Assembly: GCA_020025295.1 (NCBI GenBank)
Contig: JAHHSJ010000054.1
Span: forward strand, 1-12,610
Direction: 5' to 3'
Length of the DNA: 12,610 bases
DNA from: Oscillospiraceae bacterium
GTDB taxonomy: Bacteria; Bacillota; Clostridia; Oscillospirales; Oscillospiraceae
A program made the translations under genes and the position numbers. How positions within the stretch are numbered: the first letter of the stretch is position 1; every line of letters starts with the position of its first letter. The notes below the pieces were generated by a model. That model was not told the origin of the DNA, did no database searches, and saw only the letters and a list, made by a program, of their open reading frames with translations. Of this stretch, positions 6,083-12,584 are shown piece by piece.

Positions 6083-6742
6083 TCACGAACAGAAACGATG
6101 CTTTCCGATGACCGTAATCAGCGGTCTGGACCAAATCCATTTACTGGTTGCGGTTTCCGGATTGAAATAATAAATGGCTCCGCCAGTGGGGTCTGCTCCG
6201 TTCAGCGCATCGCGTGCCGCACGGAAGGCGGAATCGGCAATGGGCTGGTCGATCTGACCGTCCACCATACAGGTGAAGGCGCCCTTTTCATAGACCACGC
6301 CGGCAATGGAGTTGGGGAACGACGGATGCTCCACTCGGTTCAAAATTACCGCACCCACGGCAACCTGTCCATTGTAGGGTTCGCCTCGTGCCTCGGCAGA
6401 GATCACCTTGGCCAGAAGGTACACATCGCCGTTATTGCTGCTGTCTCCGGAGGACATTCCCAGCGCACGCAGCGTGGCATTGCCCGTCACGCCGTCCGGA
6501 GTCAGTCCGTTTTTCTTCTGGAATTTGCGGATTGCATTTTCCGTGGCACTGCCGTATATGCCGTCCACACTTCCGGAATAATAACCCCAGTTTTTCAGCT
6601 TCGTCTGAATGGTAATCACCTTATCACCCTGATCTCCCCGGCGATAGGTGGCGGCGGCTGCCGTCATGGTCAGCATGCCAATGGTCAACACGCCTGTAAT
6701 CATCAAAATGACCAGTCGTTTCAATGTTTTTGAATACTTCAT
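6083..6742 (-). CDS. sleB: Spore cortex-lytic enzyme SleB-type cell wall hydrolase
   Basis: A 219-residue exported hydrolase. A signal peptide (1 to about 31) has KRLVILMITGVL as its core and ends in AAAAT. A peptidoglycan-binding domain (about 33-95) contains VITIQTKLKNWGYYSG and GSATENAIRKFQKKNGL. The SleB/Hydrolase_2 catalytic domain (about 108-218) starts with AKVISAEARGE, where E117 fits the catalytic glutamate, and ends with WSRPLITVIGKHRF. SleB enzymes are lytic transglycosylases that cut muramic-lactam-containing cortex peptidoglycan during germination. ATG 6742 is preferred over an in-frame TTG at 6796 because the predicted transcription start (about 6768) lies between them. The ribosome binding site is imperfect (GAGAAAGG and GGGAA upstream). 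The gene is monocistronic: no ypeB, the usual SleB partner gene in Bacillus, is beside it. Confidence 0.93.
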   Translation of the reverse strand: MKYSKTLKRLVILMITGVLTIGMLTMTAAAATYRRGDQGDKVITIQTKLKNWGYYSGSVDGIYGSATENAIRKFQKKNGLTPDGVTGNATLRALGMSSGDSSNNGDVYLLAKVISAEARGEPYNGQVAVGAVILNRVEHPSFPNSIAGVVYEKGAFTCMVDGQIDQPIADSAFRAARDALNGADPTGGAIYYFNPETATSKWIWSRPLITVIGKHRFCS

Positions 6743-6775
6743 ATCGGATTCCCGACCTTTCTCCCATGGTACAGC

Positions 6776-6806
6776 TAGTATGGACGCTTCACGCAAGCTT
6801 TATGCA
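6776..6806 (-). promoter_or_regulatory. Sigma-G-like forespore promoter of sleB
   Basis: On the minus strand, TGCATA (6806-6801) and CATACTA (6782-6776) are separated by 18 nt. This fits the Bacillus sigma-G pattern (gHATR, 17-18 nt, CATnHTA) at every defined position. sleB of Bacillus is known to be expressed in the forespore under sigma-G, so sequence and function agree. The expected start near 6768 gives a leader of about 25 nt. Confidence 0.78.
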
Positions 6807-6813
6807 CAGAGAG

Positions 6814-6846
6814 AAAAATTGGCAGCAGACTTTCGTCTGCTGCCAA
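6814..6846 (-). terminator. Intrinsic terminator of the patatin-like gene
   Basis: A 12-bp perfect stem TTGGCAGCAGAC (6819-6830) / GTCTGCTGCCAA (6835-6846) has the 4-nt loop TTTC. On the minus strand it is followed by TTTTT (6818-6814). It lies 19 bp past the stop at 6866 and separates this gene from sleB. Confidence 0.92.
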
Positions 6847-6865
6847 TCTAAAATCCGTTCTTCTG

Positions 6866-7714
6866 TTATTCGGAGAGATATGCCATCATCTCATCCCAGC
6901 GTGCCTTGGCATCGTCATAGCCGTTCTGGTAAAGGGCACGAATCTTTTCCTGATCCTTCTCCGTACGGGAGAAGCCCTCCGTATTCTTGGGTCGATAGAG
7001 GAACAGCTTGCCGTCCTTTTCCGCCTGGAACAGCTCTTCCCGGTTCTGATTATACCGGTCAGCACGGGTTTCCAGCACCTCCAGAAACTCGGGGTACTTA
7101 CGGAAGACGCAGCGGATGAGGGGCATGGCCTTCTCCGCTCCGCGGCGGTAGGAATCCTCACGGGTGGAGACCACCACCACACGGTCGCACTCCATCTCCA
7201 AGGCCCGCTTCCACGGAATGGCGTCCACGCAGCCGCCGTCCATGACTTTTCTGCCATCGTAGTGGAAAATGGGGAACATGATGGGCAGCGCGCAAGTGGC
7301 ACGCATCAGATAAAAGGAGCGATCCTTCCGGTCCGGCTCGTAGTAATGCACCTCGCCGGTTTCCAGATCGGTCAGACCCGTTTCCACCACGCCGGGGTAA
7401 TTCTCATAGGCTTCAAAGTCGAAGTTCTCCAGCTTGGGAATTTCCTCATACACAAAGTCCAGATTGAAGAGGGACCGGTTTTTCGGATTGAGCAGGTGCC
7501 GCAGGCCCATATAGCGAGGATCGCCGCCGTACTTCAGCACCGCATTCAGATTGTGACCCGGCTGATTGGCCAGATAATGGATGCCAAATGCCATACCGGC
7601 AGAGACGCCAACCACATAGTCAAATGTGAGTCCCTGCTCGTTGAAATAGTCCAGAACACCAGTAGAATAAATCGTGCGGACTGCTCCGCCCTCCAGAACC
7701 AGACCAGTTTTCAC
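6866..7714 (-). CDS. Patatin-like phospholipase family protein
   Basis: A 282-residue patatin-fold lipid acyl hydrolase. The oxyanion segment LEGGAVR is at 7-13, the nucleophile elbow GVSAG at 36-40 with catalytic S38, and the partner aspartate of the Ser-Asp dyad is D159 in the DGG motif (159-161). No signal peptide or membrane helix is evident, so it is probably cytoplasmic. The arrangement fits the bacterial RssA/YjjU-like group; the lipid substrate is unknown. It starts at GTG 7714 with AAAGGAG 11 nt upstream; no ATG in frame fits better, and the GGAVR motif must be close to the N-terminus. It has its own promoter and terminator, so it is monocistronic. Confidence 0.92.
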   Translation of the reverse strand: MKTGLVLEGGAVRTIYSTGVLDYFNEQGLTFDYVVGVSAGMAFGIHYLANQPGHNLNAVLKYGGDPRYMGLRHLLNPKNRSLFNLDFVYEEIPKLENFDFEAYENYPGVVETGLTDLETGEVHYYEPDRKDRSFYLMRATCALPIMFPIFHYDGRKVMDGGCVDAIPWKRALEMECDRVVVVSTREDSYRRGAEKAMPLIRCVFRKYPEFLEVLETRADRYNQNREELFQAEKDGKLFLYRPKNTEGFSRTEKDQEKIRALYQNGYDDAKARWDEMMAYLSE

Positions 7715-7753
7715 GGTTCTTCACGCTCCTTTAAGAGAAAAAACTTAAATAGT

Positions 7754-7782
7754 ATTATAGCTTTCTTTCACGGAATATGCAA
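7754..7782 (-). promoter_or_regulatory. Sigma-A promoter of the patatin-like gene
   Basis: On the minus strand there is a -35 TTGCAT (7782-7777, 4 of 6 matches), a 17-nt spacer and a perfect -10 TATAAT (7759-7754). The leader to the GTG start is about 33 nt and contains the short inverted repeat TTTAAG/CTTAAA just before the ribosome binding site. Confidence 0.82.
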
Positions 7783-7819
7783 CAGATAGCGAATCCGGTC
7801 GACCCCGTCCCCTTGCTTT

Positions 7820-8419
7820 TTACTGCAAGCAGGACAGCTCTTCCTCCGTCAGAGGACGGTACTCTCCCGGCTGCAAGGTTTCATCCAGAGGGATTCCGCC
7901 AAAGGCCACCCGCTTCAAATAGACCACGGTGCAGCCCACCGCCTCCAGCATACGCTTGATCTGGTGGCGCTTTCCCTCGGTAAGCCAGAGATAGCCGCCC
8001 ACCGCCGGAGCGGTCAAATCTTCCTCCACCAACGGGCGGCGATAGGGGAAAATCGGCTCCGGAACATCCGCCGCAGTCCCACAGTGCAGCACTTCTACCC
8101 GTGCCGGCTTGGTTGGGGCATCCAGACCTTTTAAGTGTACCCCTTCCCGGAGCTGCGCCAGTTCTCCTTCTTCCAGCGTGCCAAGGCACCAGAACAGATA
8201 CTGCTTTTCCACATGGTTCTCCGGGTCCAGCAGCCGACGGTTCAATTTTCCGTCATCGGTGACCAGCAGCAATCCCTCGGTGTTCTTGTCCAGCCGTCCC
8301 AGCGGAAACAGCGTCTCCCGATCCTCTTCAGGGAAATAATCCATCACCGTGGTATGCTCCGCATCCTTACGGGCAGACACACAGCCGGCAGGCTTATAAA
8401 AATGATAGTAGCGGTACAC
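7820..8419 (-). CDS. RsuA/RluB/RluE-family rRNA pseudouridine synthase without an S4 domain
   Basis: A 199-residue protein that isomerises uridine in ribosomal RNA. The catalytic motif GRLDKNTEGLLLVTDDG contains the essential aspartate (D44), and EGKRHQIKRM (148-157) is the family's conserved C-terminal RNA-contacting motif. The start is set at GTG 8419 because GAGG (8431-8428) lies 8 nt upstream. The frame stays open to 8536, but the extra residues run into a terminator and do not look like protein. With this start the chain begins at YRYYHFYKPAG and lacks the N-terminal S4 RNA-binding domain of RsuA; RluE of E. coli also lacks it. The target site (16S U516 or a 23S position) cannot be decided. 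No clear terminator separates it from the patatin-like gene. Confidence 0.9.
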   Translation of the reverse strand: MYRYYHFYKPAGCVSARKDAEHTTVMDYFPEEDRETLFPLGRLDKNTEGLLLVTDDGKLNRRLLDPENHVEKQYLFWCLGTLEEGELAQLREGVHLKGLDAPTKPARVEVLHCGTAADVPEPIFPYRRPLVEEDLTAPAVGGYLWLTEGKRHQIKRMLEAVGCTVVYLKRVAFGGIPLDETLQPGEYRPLTEEELSCLQ

Positions 8420-8427
8420 GATTTTCA

Positions 8428-8431
8428 CCTC
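8428..8431 (-). promoter_or_regulatory. Ribosome binding site fixing the GTG start of the pseudouridine synthase
   Basis: GAGG on the minus strand lies 8 nt before GTG 8419. Other in-frame candidates upstream (ATG at 8458, GTG at 8428) have no comparable site. This supports the short form that begins directly with the catalytic domain. Confidence 0.55.
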
Positions 8432-8453
8432 GCTCTTACACTCGATACGCACT

Positions 8454-8482
8454 AGCATACACAGAAGCCGACAGAAAGGCAA
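8454..8482 (-). promoter_or_regulatory. Possible promoter of the pseudouridine synthase gene
   Basis: On the minus strand TTGCCT (8482-8477) and TATGCT (8459-8454) are 17 nt apart, with 4 of 6 matches each. The position, between the upstream terminator and the GTG start, is reasonable, but the match is weak. Confidence 0.35.
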
Positions 8483-8502
8483 GCAAAACTGCCCAATTTT
8501 GG

Positions 8503-8546
8503 AAAAAGCAGCGACCGGGCGGAATTTCGCTCCCACCCGGTCTGCT
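8503..8546 (-). terminator. Intrinsic terminator of the D,D-carboxypeptidase gene
   Basis: On the minus strand AGCAG-A-CCGGG pairs with CCCGG-TCG-CTGCT across an internal mismatch and a loop of mixed sequence, and TTTTT follows (8507-8503 region). It begins 6 bp past the stop codon at 8552. Confidence 0.8.
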
Positions 8547-8551
8547 CTTCT

Positions 8552-9355
8552 TTAGTTCACATGATAATAAGCGGACAAATACTCCTCCAGACAAAGCTGC
8601 TCCCGGTGCATCACTTCCGCCGCCTCCCTGCCCACATAGCGGTAGTGCCACGGCTCGTACTCCACGCCGGTAACCTCTGCATGGTCCGAAGGATAGCGGA
8701 GAACGAAGCCGTATTCCCAGCTGTGCTCCAGCAGCCACTGCTGGGTGGGCGTGTTCTCCTGTTTGTCGTCCAGCTCCTGATAGGAAACATCCACAATGTC
8801 CATGGCAAGCCCCAGCTCGTGCTCACTGCTGCCCGGGCGAGCCACCCACTCTGCCGCCCGCTCTTCCAGCTGGTCCGGCGGACACCCAGCCTCTTGCAAA
8901 CGCCGCTTTTTGTTCTCAAATAGCTGCACCTGCCGCTCATGGGAGCGATAGGCCGAGCAGATGACCGGCTGCAGACCGGTCTGCTTCGCCCCATCCAGCA
9001 TGGCGTCCAGATCCTCCCGAATTCGGGCGTCCACCTCCTGTCCGTTTGGCAGCTGGGACAGCTGAGGCGGTGTTTCCCCCTCGTCCAACCTGTGTGTTCC
9101 ATTGACCAACCGGAGCGACCAAGGCACGGGCTGCGGCTCATTGGAATCGATCGCTGCGGCACCTTCCGACCGGCCGCCATAACACATTGTCTGGTGCCGC
9201 TCGTCTGCCTCGCCGGAACTTTCCGGGGCGGTGCAGCGCCCCAATGCAAATCCGCAGCCGAATAAAATCCCAACCATCAGCAGCAAACACAGTACGGTCC
9301 GCTTGGTTTCTGCTCTGATATTTCTCTTCCGCCGTGTTTTGCTACCTGCTTCCAT
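8552..9355 (-). CDS. VanY-like D-alanyl-D-alanine carboxypeptidase (peptidase M15B)
   Basis: A 267-residue membrane-anchored metallopeptidase that trims the terminal D-Ala of peptidoglycan stem peptides outside the membrane. A positively charged N-terminus (KTRRKRNIR) precedes one hydrophobic segment (about 20-38). A Cys/Ser-rich linker leads to the catalytic domain (about 90-267). Zinc ligands are H179 and D186 in SSEHELGLAMD and H237 in YEPWHYR; E234 in the same motif is the likely catalytic base. ICSAYRSHERQ (132-142) is a further family motif. C34 or C41 near the end of the hydrophobic segment could suggest a lipoprotein, but no clean lipobox is seen, so an uncleaved anchor is more likely. 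AAAGGAG lies 11 nt before ATG 9355. It has its own terminator; no convincing promoter was found in the 80 bp upstream. Confidence 0.92.
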   Translation of the reverse strand: MEAGSKTRRKRNIRAETKRTVLCLLLMVGILFGCGFALGRCTAPESSGEADERHQTMCYGGRSEGAAAIDSNEPQPVPWSLRLVNGTHRLDEGETPPQLSQLPNGQEVDARIREDLDAMLDGAKQTGLQPVICSAYRSHERQVQLFENKKRRLQEAGCPPDQLEERAAEWVARPGSSEHELGLAMDIVDVSYQELDDKQENTPTQQWLLEHSWEYGFVLRYPSDHAEVTGVEYEPWHYRYVGREAAEVMHREQLCLEEYLSAYYHVN

Positions 9356-9443
9356 GGTGCTGTGATCTCCTTTGTTTTTTTACAGCGTAATCCCTTTTCC
9401 CATCCTTTCTGCCGCAAAATTGCATCAAAGTACCATCATGCTG

Positions 9444-9473
9444 AAAAGGACCGCACCCGATGGTGCGGTCCTT
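9444..9473 (-). terminator. Intrinsic terminator of the signalling operon
   Basis: A 12-bp perfect stem AAGGACCGCACC (9446-9457) / GGTGCGGTCCTT (9462-9473) has a 4-nt loop. On the minus strand the stem is followed by further T residues (9445-9444). It lies 18 bp past the stop of the last operon gene at 9492. Confidence 0.88.
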
Positions 9474-9491
9474 CGTTGTATTATGCGCATT

Positions 9492-10259
9492 TCATCCGTC
9501 ACATCCGGGTTCCCACTCACTGAGTTCTGCATTGTCCGACTCCGGATTCGGATTATAGGGGCGGCAGTGGATAAATCCCATTTGATTGCTCAGATTGATA
9601 TGATAGGTCACACCATACCCGGGCACCGTCATCTCCACTGCATAGCCGTCACTACTTCTCCAGCTGACTTCGGCTTTTACCCCCAGACGGTCAAAAAAGA
9701 ATTTGCCAAACTCTTCCGCAACTGGCTTATTTTCATATGGAGCGGCAATTTCAAGATACAGCATATGCCCGGACTCTTCGTCCAGTGCCATCCACATAGA
9801 ACCTTCCTTGTTTGATTCCTCGCATATCAATACTCTTGCTGCTTCACGGGTCTCCTGATCCTGCAAATAGTACCGGGCATAGTACGCAAAGTGGTCCTGA
9901 TTTGACGGATCTTCGGTCAAACCGTCATATTGCTCCTCGGAAAGAAATCCCGCTTGCGCCATAGCCAAAAGCTCTGCATGCGCCATCGTTCTCGCCTTAT
10001 CGCGTTCCTTCCCCGTCAGCACCTGCTGAATCAAGGAGGATTTCTCATCGTCCGTCGACCCTGCATACATCTCCATCCGCTTTTCGATGGTCAATGAATA
10101 GTCCGGAAGCTGCATATTGGTGGTGTACTCCTCCCGATGGACATGGTTCATCATAGCTTGGTCCTTCCATGCGGAGATTCGACCCGGAAGCAGAATCGCT
10201 CCCAGCACCACCCCCACCGTAATAAGAGGAAACACAATCTGCTTAATGGGATGCTTCAT
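9492..10259 (-). CDS. Membrane-anchored extracytoplasmic protein of unknown function, third gene of a two-component operon
   Basis: A 255-residue protein that I do not recognise. One N-terminal hydrophobic helix (about 6-25, IVFPLITVGVVLGAILLP) lacks a clear cleavage site, so the rest is probably anchored outside the cell. The middle (about 55-125) is charged and probably helical. The part from about 140 to 235 alternates short strands, including GSMWMALDEESGHMLYLEI and VPGYGVTYHINL, loosely like secreted sensory or PepSY-like folds; this resemblance is weak. The tail is acidic. The start codon lies inside the histidine kinase gene, with a 17-bp overlap, and GGGGG is 9 nt upstream, so the two are co-expressed. 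Position suggests an accessory that modulates the kinase, as YycH/YycI do for WalK, but no homology is claimed. Confidence 0.8.
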   Translation of the reverse strand: MKHPIKQIVFPLITVGVVLGAILLPGRISAWKDQAMMNHVHREEYTTNMQLPDYSLTIEKRMEMYAGSTDDEKSSLIQQVLTGKERDKARTMAHAELLAMAQAGFLSEEQYDGLTEDPSNQDHFAYYARYYLQDQETREAARVLICEESNKEGSMWMALDEESGHMLYLEIAAPYENKPVAEEFGKFFFDRLGVKAEVSWRSSDGYAVEMTVPGYGVTYHINLSNQMGFIHCRPYNPNPESDNAELSEWEPGCDG

Positions 10260-11673
10260 TTGTTGCTTCCCCCTTCCATCGGATGGTCACACGAGTGCCA
10301 CGCCCCACTGCACTCTCCACCTGCAGTGTACCGCCATGGAGCGCCGCAATGCGCTGGCAAAGGGCCAGTCCAAGACCGGCTCCGCCCTGCGCACGGGCAC
10401 GGGATTTGTCCACCATATAGAACGCCTCAGTCACCCGGGCCAACTCCTCCGGCGGAATTCCCCGTCCGTTGTCCGTCACACGAATGACCCAGCTCTCTTG
10501 CTCCCGATAGCCCTCAACCAGAATTTCACCTTTCTCCACCTGCGACAGTGCTTTCCGGGCATTGTCAATCAAGTTCAGACACATGGTTTCCAGCAGATCC
10601 GGCTCCATCGGCGCCGTTTCCCGTTCCGCACGCACCGTCAGGCCGATGCCCGCCTTCGCAAGGGTGGGGCTGAGGGCTCCGCCCACTCGGCCGAGAAACA
10701 CATCCATCCGCATCGGACGCAGCTGAAATTCCTGCTTTTTCAGCACAATAAGGTCCATCAGTTTCCGGCTCAGCCGTTCCAGCCGCTGCCCCTCGCTGAA
10801 AATATAGTTCACATAGCTTTGCAGCTGCTCCGGCGTAAAGGGACGGGATTGCAGCAAATCAGCATATCCGATGATGGAAGTCAGAGGGGTTTTGATTTCA
10901 TGGGCAAAGCTGGCGATAAAATCTTCCTGCCGCTGTCCGGCGTCCTTCAGTTCCTGCACCTGATGCTCCAGCTGCTCCGCCATGGTGTTAAAGTCCCGGG
11001 ACAAGTCTCCCAGCTCATCTTCCCGGTCCACCGGCACACGCACATCCAGAGAAGTTCCGGAAGCCATCTGTCTGGTTGCTGCCGAAAGCCGTTTTAACGG
11101 CTTGAGCAGAAAATAAGTCAACAGATAAATCAGCACGCCCAGCACCAGCACCATGCCCAGCATCAAATAAGTAAATCTGCGGTACTGTTCCGTCCGGGTC
11201 TGGTAAATTTCGGTCACATCCCGACCGTTTTCCAGAAACAAACCACCGTTTTCCAATGCAATCGGAGTCGCCGCATGGAGGTAAATGCGTCCGGCCTCGG
11301 TGGTGACGATCTGCCAGCCCCGTTCGTTCTCACTAAGACTGGTCACCAGCCCCGTCGCCGCCTCAGGCAAACTGCCTCTTGCTCCAACACGCTGTCCTTG
11401 TTTATCACTCAACCGAAAATCTACCTCACCACGGCTGGTCTGTACAAGGATATCGCCGGCCATGTTGCCTAATTCTTCCCAAGAGATTGCGGGATAGTTC
11501 TCCGCTTCCGAGCCAATGGCATAGCACAGCATATCGCTTTCTTCAAAGACCGCCGTCGTTTCCCGCTGCAGCGCAATGTGGAACTGCTGATTGATAAGCC
11601 AAAATCCACCGATGGAACAGGAAAGCGTGGTAATCAGCACCATGCTGCAAAAAAATTTCCAAAATAGACGCAT
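10243..11673 (-). CDS. Membrane sensor histidine kinase (HAMP, HisKA, HATPase_c)
   Basis: A 476-residue sensor kinase. Membrane helix 1 is at about 8-28, an extracytoplasmic sensing region at about 30-165, helix 2 at about 167-189, and a HAMP linker at about 190-243. The phosphoacceptor is H258 in FAHEIKTPLTS. In the ATP-binding domain, N371 lies in the N-box NLIDNARKA, D401 in the G1 box DNGRGI, and the G2 box is GGAGLGL (430-436). It should phosphorylate the response regulator encoded 3 nt upstream. ATG 11673 is preceded by GGAGG (8 nt), which sits across the end of the regulator gene. The sensing region has no recognisable domain such as PAS, so the signal is unknown. Its 3' end overlaps the next gene by 17 bp. 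Confidence 0.95.
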   Translation of the reverse strand: MRLFWKFFCSMVLITTLSCSIGGFWLINQQFHIALQRETTAVFEESDMLCYAIGSEAENYPAISWEELGNMAGDILVQTSRGEVDFRLSDKQGQRVGARGSLPEAATGLVTSLSENERGWQIVTTEAGRIYLHAATPIALENGGLFLENGRDVTEIYQTRTEQYRRFTYLMLGMVLVLGVLIYLLTYFLLKPLKRLSAATRQMASGTSLDVRVPVDREDELGDLSRDFNTMAEQLEHQVQELKDAGQRQEDFIASFAHEIKTPLTSIIGYADLLQSRPFTPEQLQSYVNYIFSEGQRLERLSRKLMDLIVLKKQEFQLRPMRMDVFLGRVGGALSPTLAKAGIGLTVRAERETAPMEPDLLETMCLNLIDNARKALSQVEKGEILVEGYREQESWVIRVTDNGRGIPPEELARVTEAFYMVDKSRARAQGGAGLGLALCQRIAALHGGTLQVESAVGRGTRVTIRWKGEATNEASH

Positions 11674-11676
11674 CTC

Positions 11677-12330
11677 TTATGCCTCCAGCCGATAGCCTAC
11701 CTTATAGACCGCAACAAGTCGGTTTTCCAGCCCCAGTTTCTTGCGCATCCGCTGAATGTGTAGGTCAACCGTTCGGGTATCTCCCATAAACTCCTCGCCC
11801 CAGACCCGTTCGTAAATTCGATCCCGGTAAAGGGCGATATTCTTGTTCTGAACGAACAGCAGGAGCAGATCGTACTCCTTTGCCGTCAGTGCCACCGGCT
11901 CCCCCAGCTTGTAAACCACATGGCTTGCGGTGTCAATTTCAATATCCGGCGGCAGCTGCAGCACTCGCCCGGTCTTTCCGCATCTCCGCAGCACTGTTTC
12001 CACCCGGGCCATCAACTCCATAATCTGAAACGGCTTGGTGATGTAATCCTCGGCTCCCAGACGCAGGCCCTTCACCCGGTCCTCCAACTCGCCCTTCGCC
12101 GTGAGGAAAATCACCGGCACATCCAGACTTTTACAGTAATCCAGCAGTTCATAGCCATTGATTTTCGGCAGCATTATATCCAGAAGCACCAAGTCGAAGT
12201 TCTCTGCCTCCAGCAAATCTGCCGCCTTTGCTCCATCCGAGGCCCACACGCAGCTATACTCCTCCTGCAGTGCAGCAAGCAGCAAGTTTGCAATCGGCGC
12301 TTCGTCCTCGGCAATCAAAATCCGGTTCAT
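11677..12330 (-). CDS. OmpR/PhoB-family response regulator
   Basis: A 217-residue two-domain transcription factor. The receiver domain (about 1-118) has the acidic pair E8-D9, phosphoacceptor D51 in LVLLDIMLP, T77 in IFLTAKG and K99 in DYITKPF. The winged-helix DNA-binding domain (about 125-217) contains ALTAKEYDLLLLF, the recognition region DTRTVDLHIQRMRKKLG and the wing VYKVGYRLEA. ATG 12330 is chosen because GAGAGGTG lies just upstream and the receiver domain starts directly with MNRILIAEDE; an in-frame ATG at 12381 would add residues unlike a receiver and would place the start in the promoter region. It is the first gene of the three-gene operon. Three direct repeats upstream (12365-12391) are candidate binding sites for this regulator itself. 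Confidence 0.95.
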   Translation of the reverse strand: MNRILIAEDEAPIANLLLAALQEEYSCVWASDGAKAADLLEAENFDLVLLDIMLPKINGYELLDYCKSLDVPVIFLTAKGELEDRVKGLRLGAEDYITKPFQIMELMARVETVLRRCGKTGRVLQLPPDIEIDTASHVVYKLGEPVALTAKEYDLLLLFVQNKNIALYRDRIYERVWGEEFMGDTRTVDLHIQRMRKKLGLENRLVAVYKVGYRLEA

Positions 12331-12348
12331 GTTTGTCACCTCTCTCTT

Positions 12349-12354
12349 ATTACA
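12349..12354 (-). promoter_or_regulatory. Extended -10 element of the response regulator operon
   Basis: On the minus strand TGTAAT (12354-12349, 5 of 6 matches) is preceded by TGG, making an extended -10. At 17 nt upstream the -35 position reads TGGCAT, a poor match, which suits activator-dependent transcription. The expected start is near 12342, leaving a very short leader that barely includes the ribosome binding site, so the assignment is tentative. Confidence 0.45.
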
Positions 12355-12364
12355 CCACAGTTTG

Positions 12365-12391
12365 CATGAAGATGCCATCATTTTTGCATCA
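12365..12391 (-). promoter_or_regulatory. Three tandem T(G/C)ATG direct repeats, 11-bp period; candidate response regulator boxes
   Basis: On the minus strand TGATG occurs at 12391-12387, TGATG at 12380-12376 and TCATG at 12369-12365, each beginning 11 bp after the last. The outer copies extend to the 10-mers TTGATGCAAA and TTCATGCAAA. OmpR/PhoB regulators commonly bind tandem half-sites about one helical turn apart, often over a weak -35, which is the position here. Confidence 0.5.
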
Positions 12392-12462
12392 ATTTCTCAT
12401 TCAATCATTTCTCCGATTCCAGCCGCCTTTCAACGATTGCACATTGCATCCTCTTCCCCACG

Positions 12463-12503
12463 AAAAAAACTCCAATGCAGAGAAAACAATCTGCATTGGA
12501 GTT
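12463..12503 (-). terminator. Intrinsic terminator upstream of the signalling operon
   Basis: A 13-bp perfect stem AACTCCAATGCAG (12468-12480) / CTGCATTGGAGTT (12491-12503) has a 10-nt loop. On the minus strand it is followed by a run of seven T residues counting those of the stem (12469-12463). No coding region lies directly before it in the window. Confidence 0.82.
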
Positions 12504-12549
12504 CAATTCAAAACAAGAAAAACCCCGTATGTGCCGGTAGGTTTTCAAC

Positions 12550-12584
12550 AAAAAGAAAAGCGGTCAGAATAATCTGACCGCTTT
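12550..12584 (-). terminator. Intrinsic terminator of a gene beyond the right edge
   Basis: A 12-bp perfect stem AAAGCGGTCAGA (12557-12568) / TCTGACCGCTTT (12573-12584) has loop ATAA. On the minus strand TTTTCTTTTTG follows. The 26 bp to the right edge are too few to identify the gene that ends there; minus-strand stop codons are present in that stretch. Confidence 0.85.

Noticed and set aside
7730..7746. TTTAAG/CTTAAA inverted repeat in the patatin-like gene leader as a regulatory hairpin
   Set aside because: The 6-bp A/T-only stem with an A-rich loop would be very unstable, and no further conserved structure is visible.
8420..8536. N-terminal extension of the pseudouridine synthase (in-frame to 8536)
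   Set aside because: It would overlap the terminator of the preceding gene, lacks a ribosome binding site and does not resemble an S4 domain.
8552..12330. Vancomycin resistance cluster (VanRS plus VanY)
   Set aside because: No vanH, D-Ala-D-Lac or D-Ala-D-Ser ligase, or vanX is present. M15 carboxypeptidases and OmpR-type systems are common housekeeping genes, so adjacency alone is not resistance.
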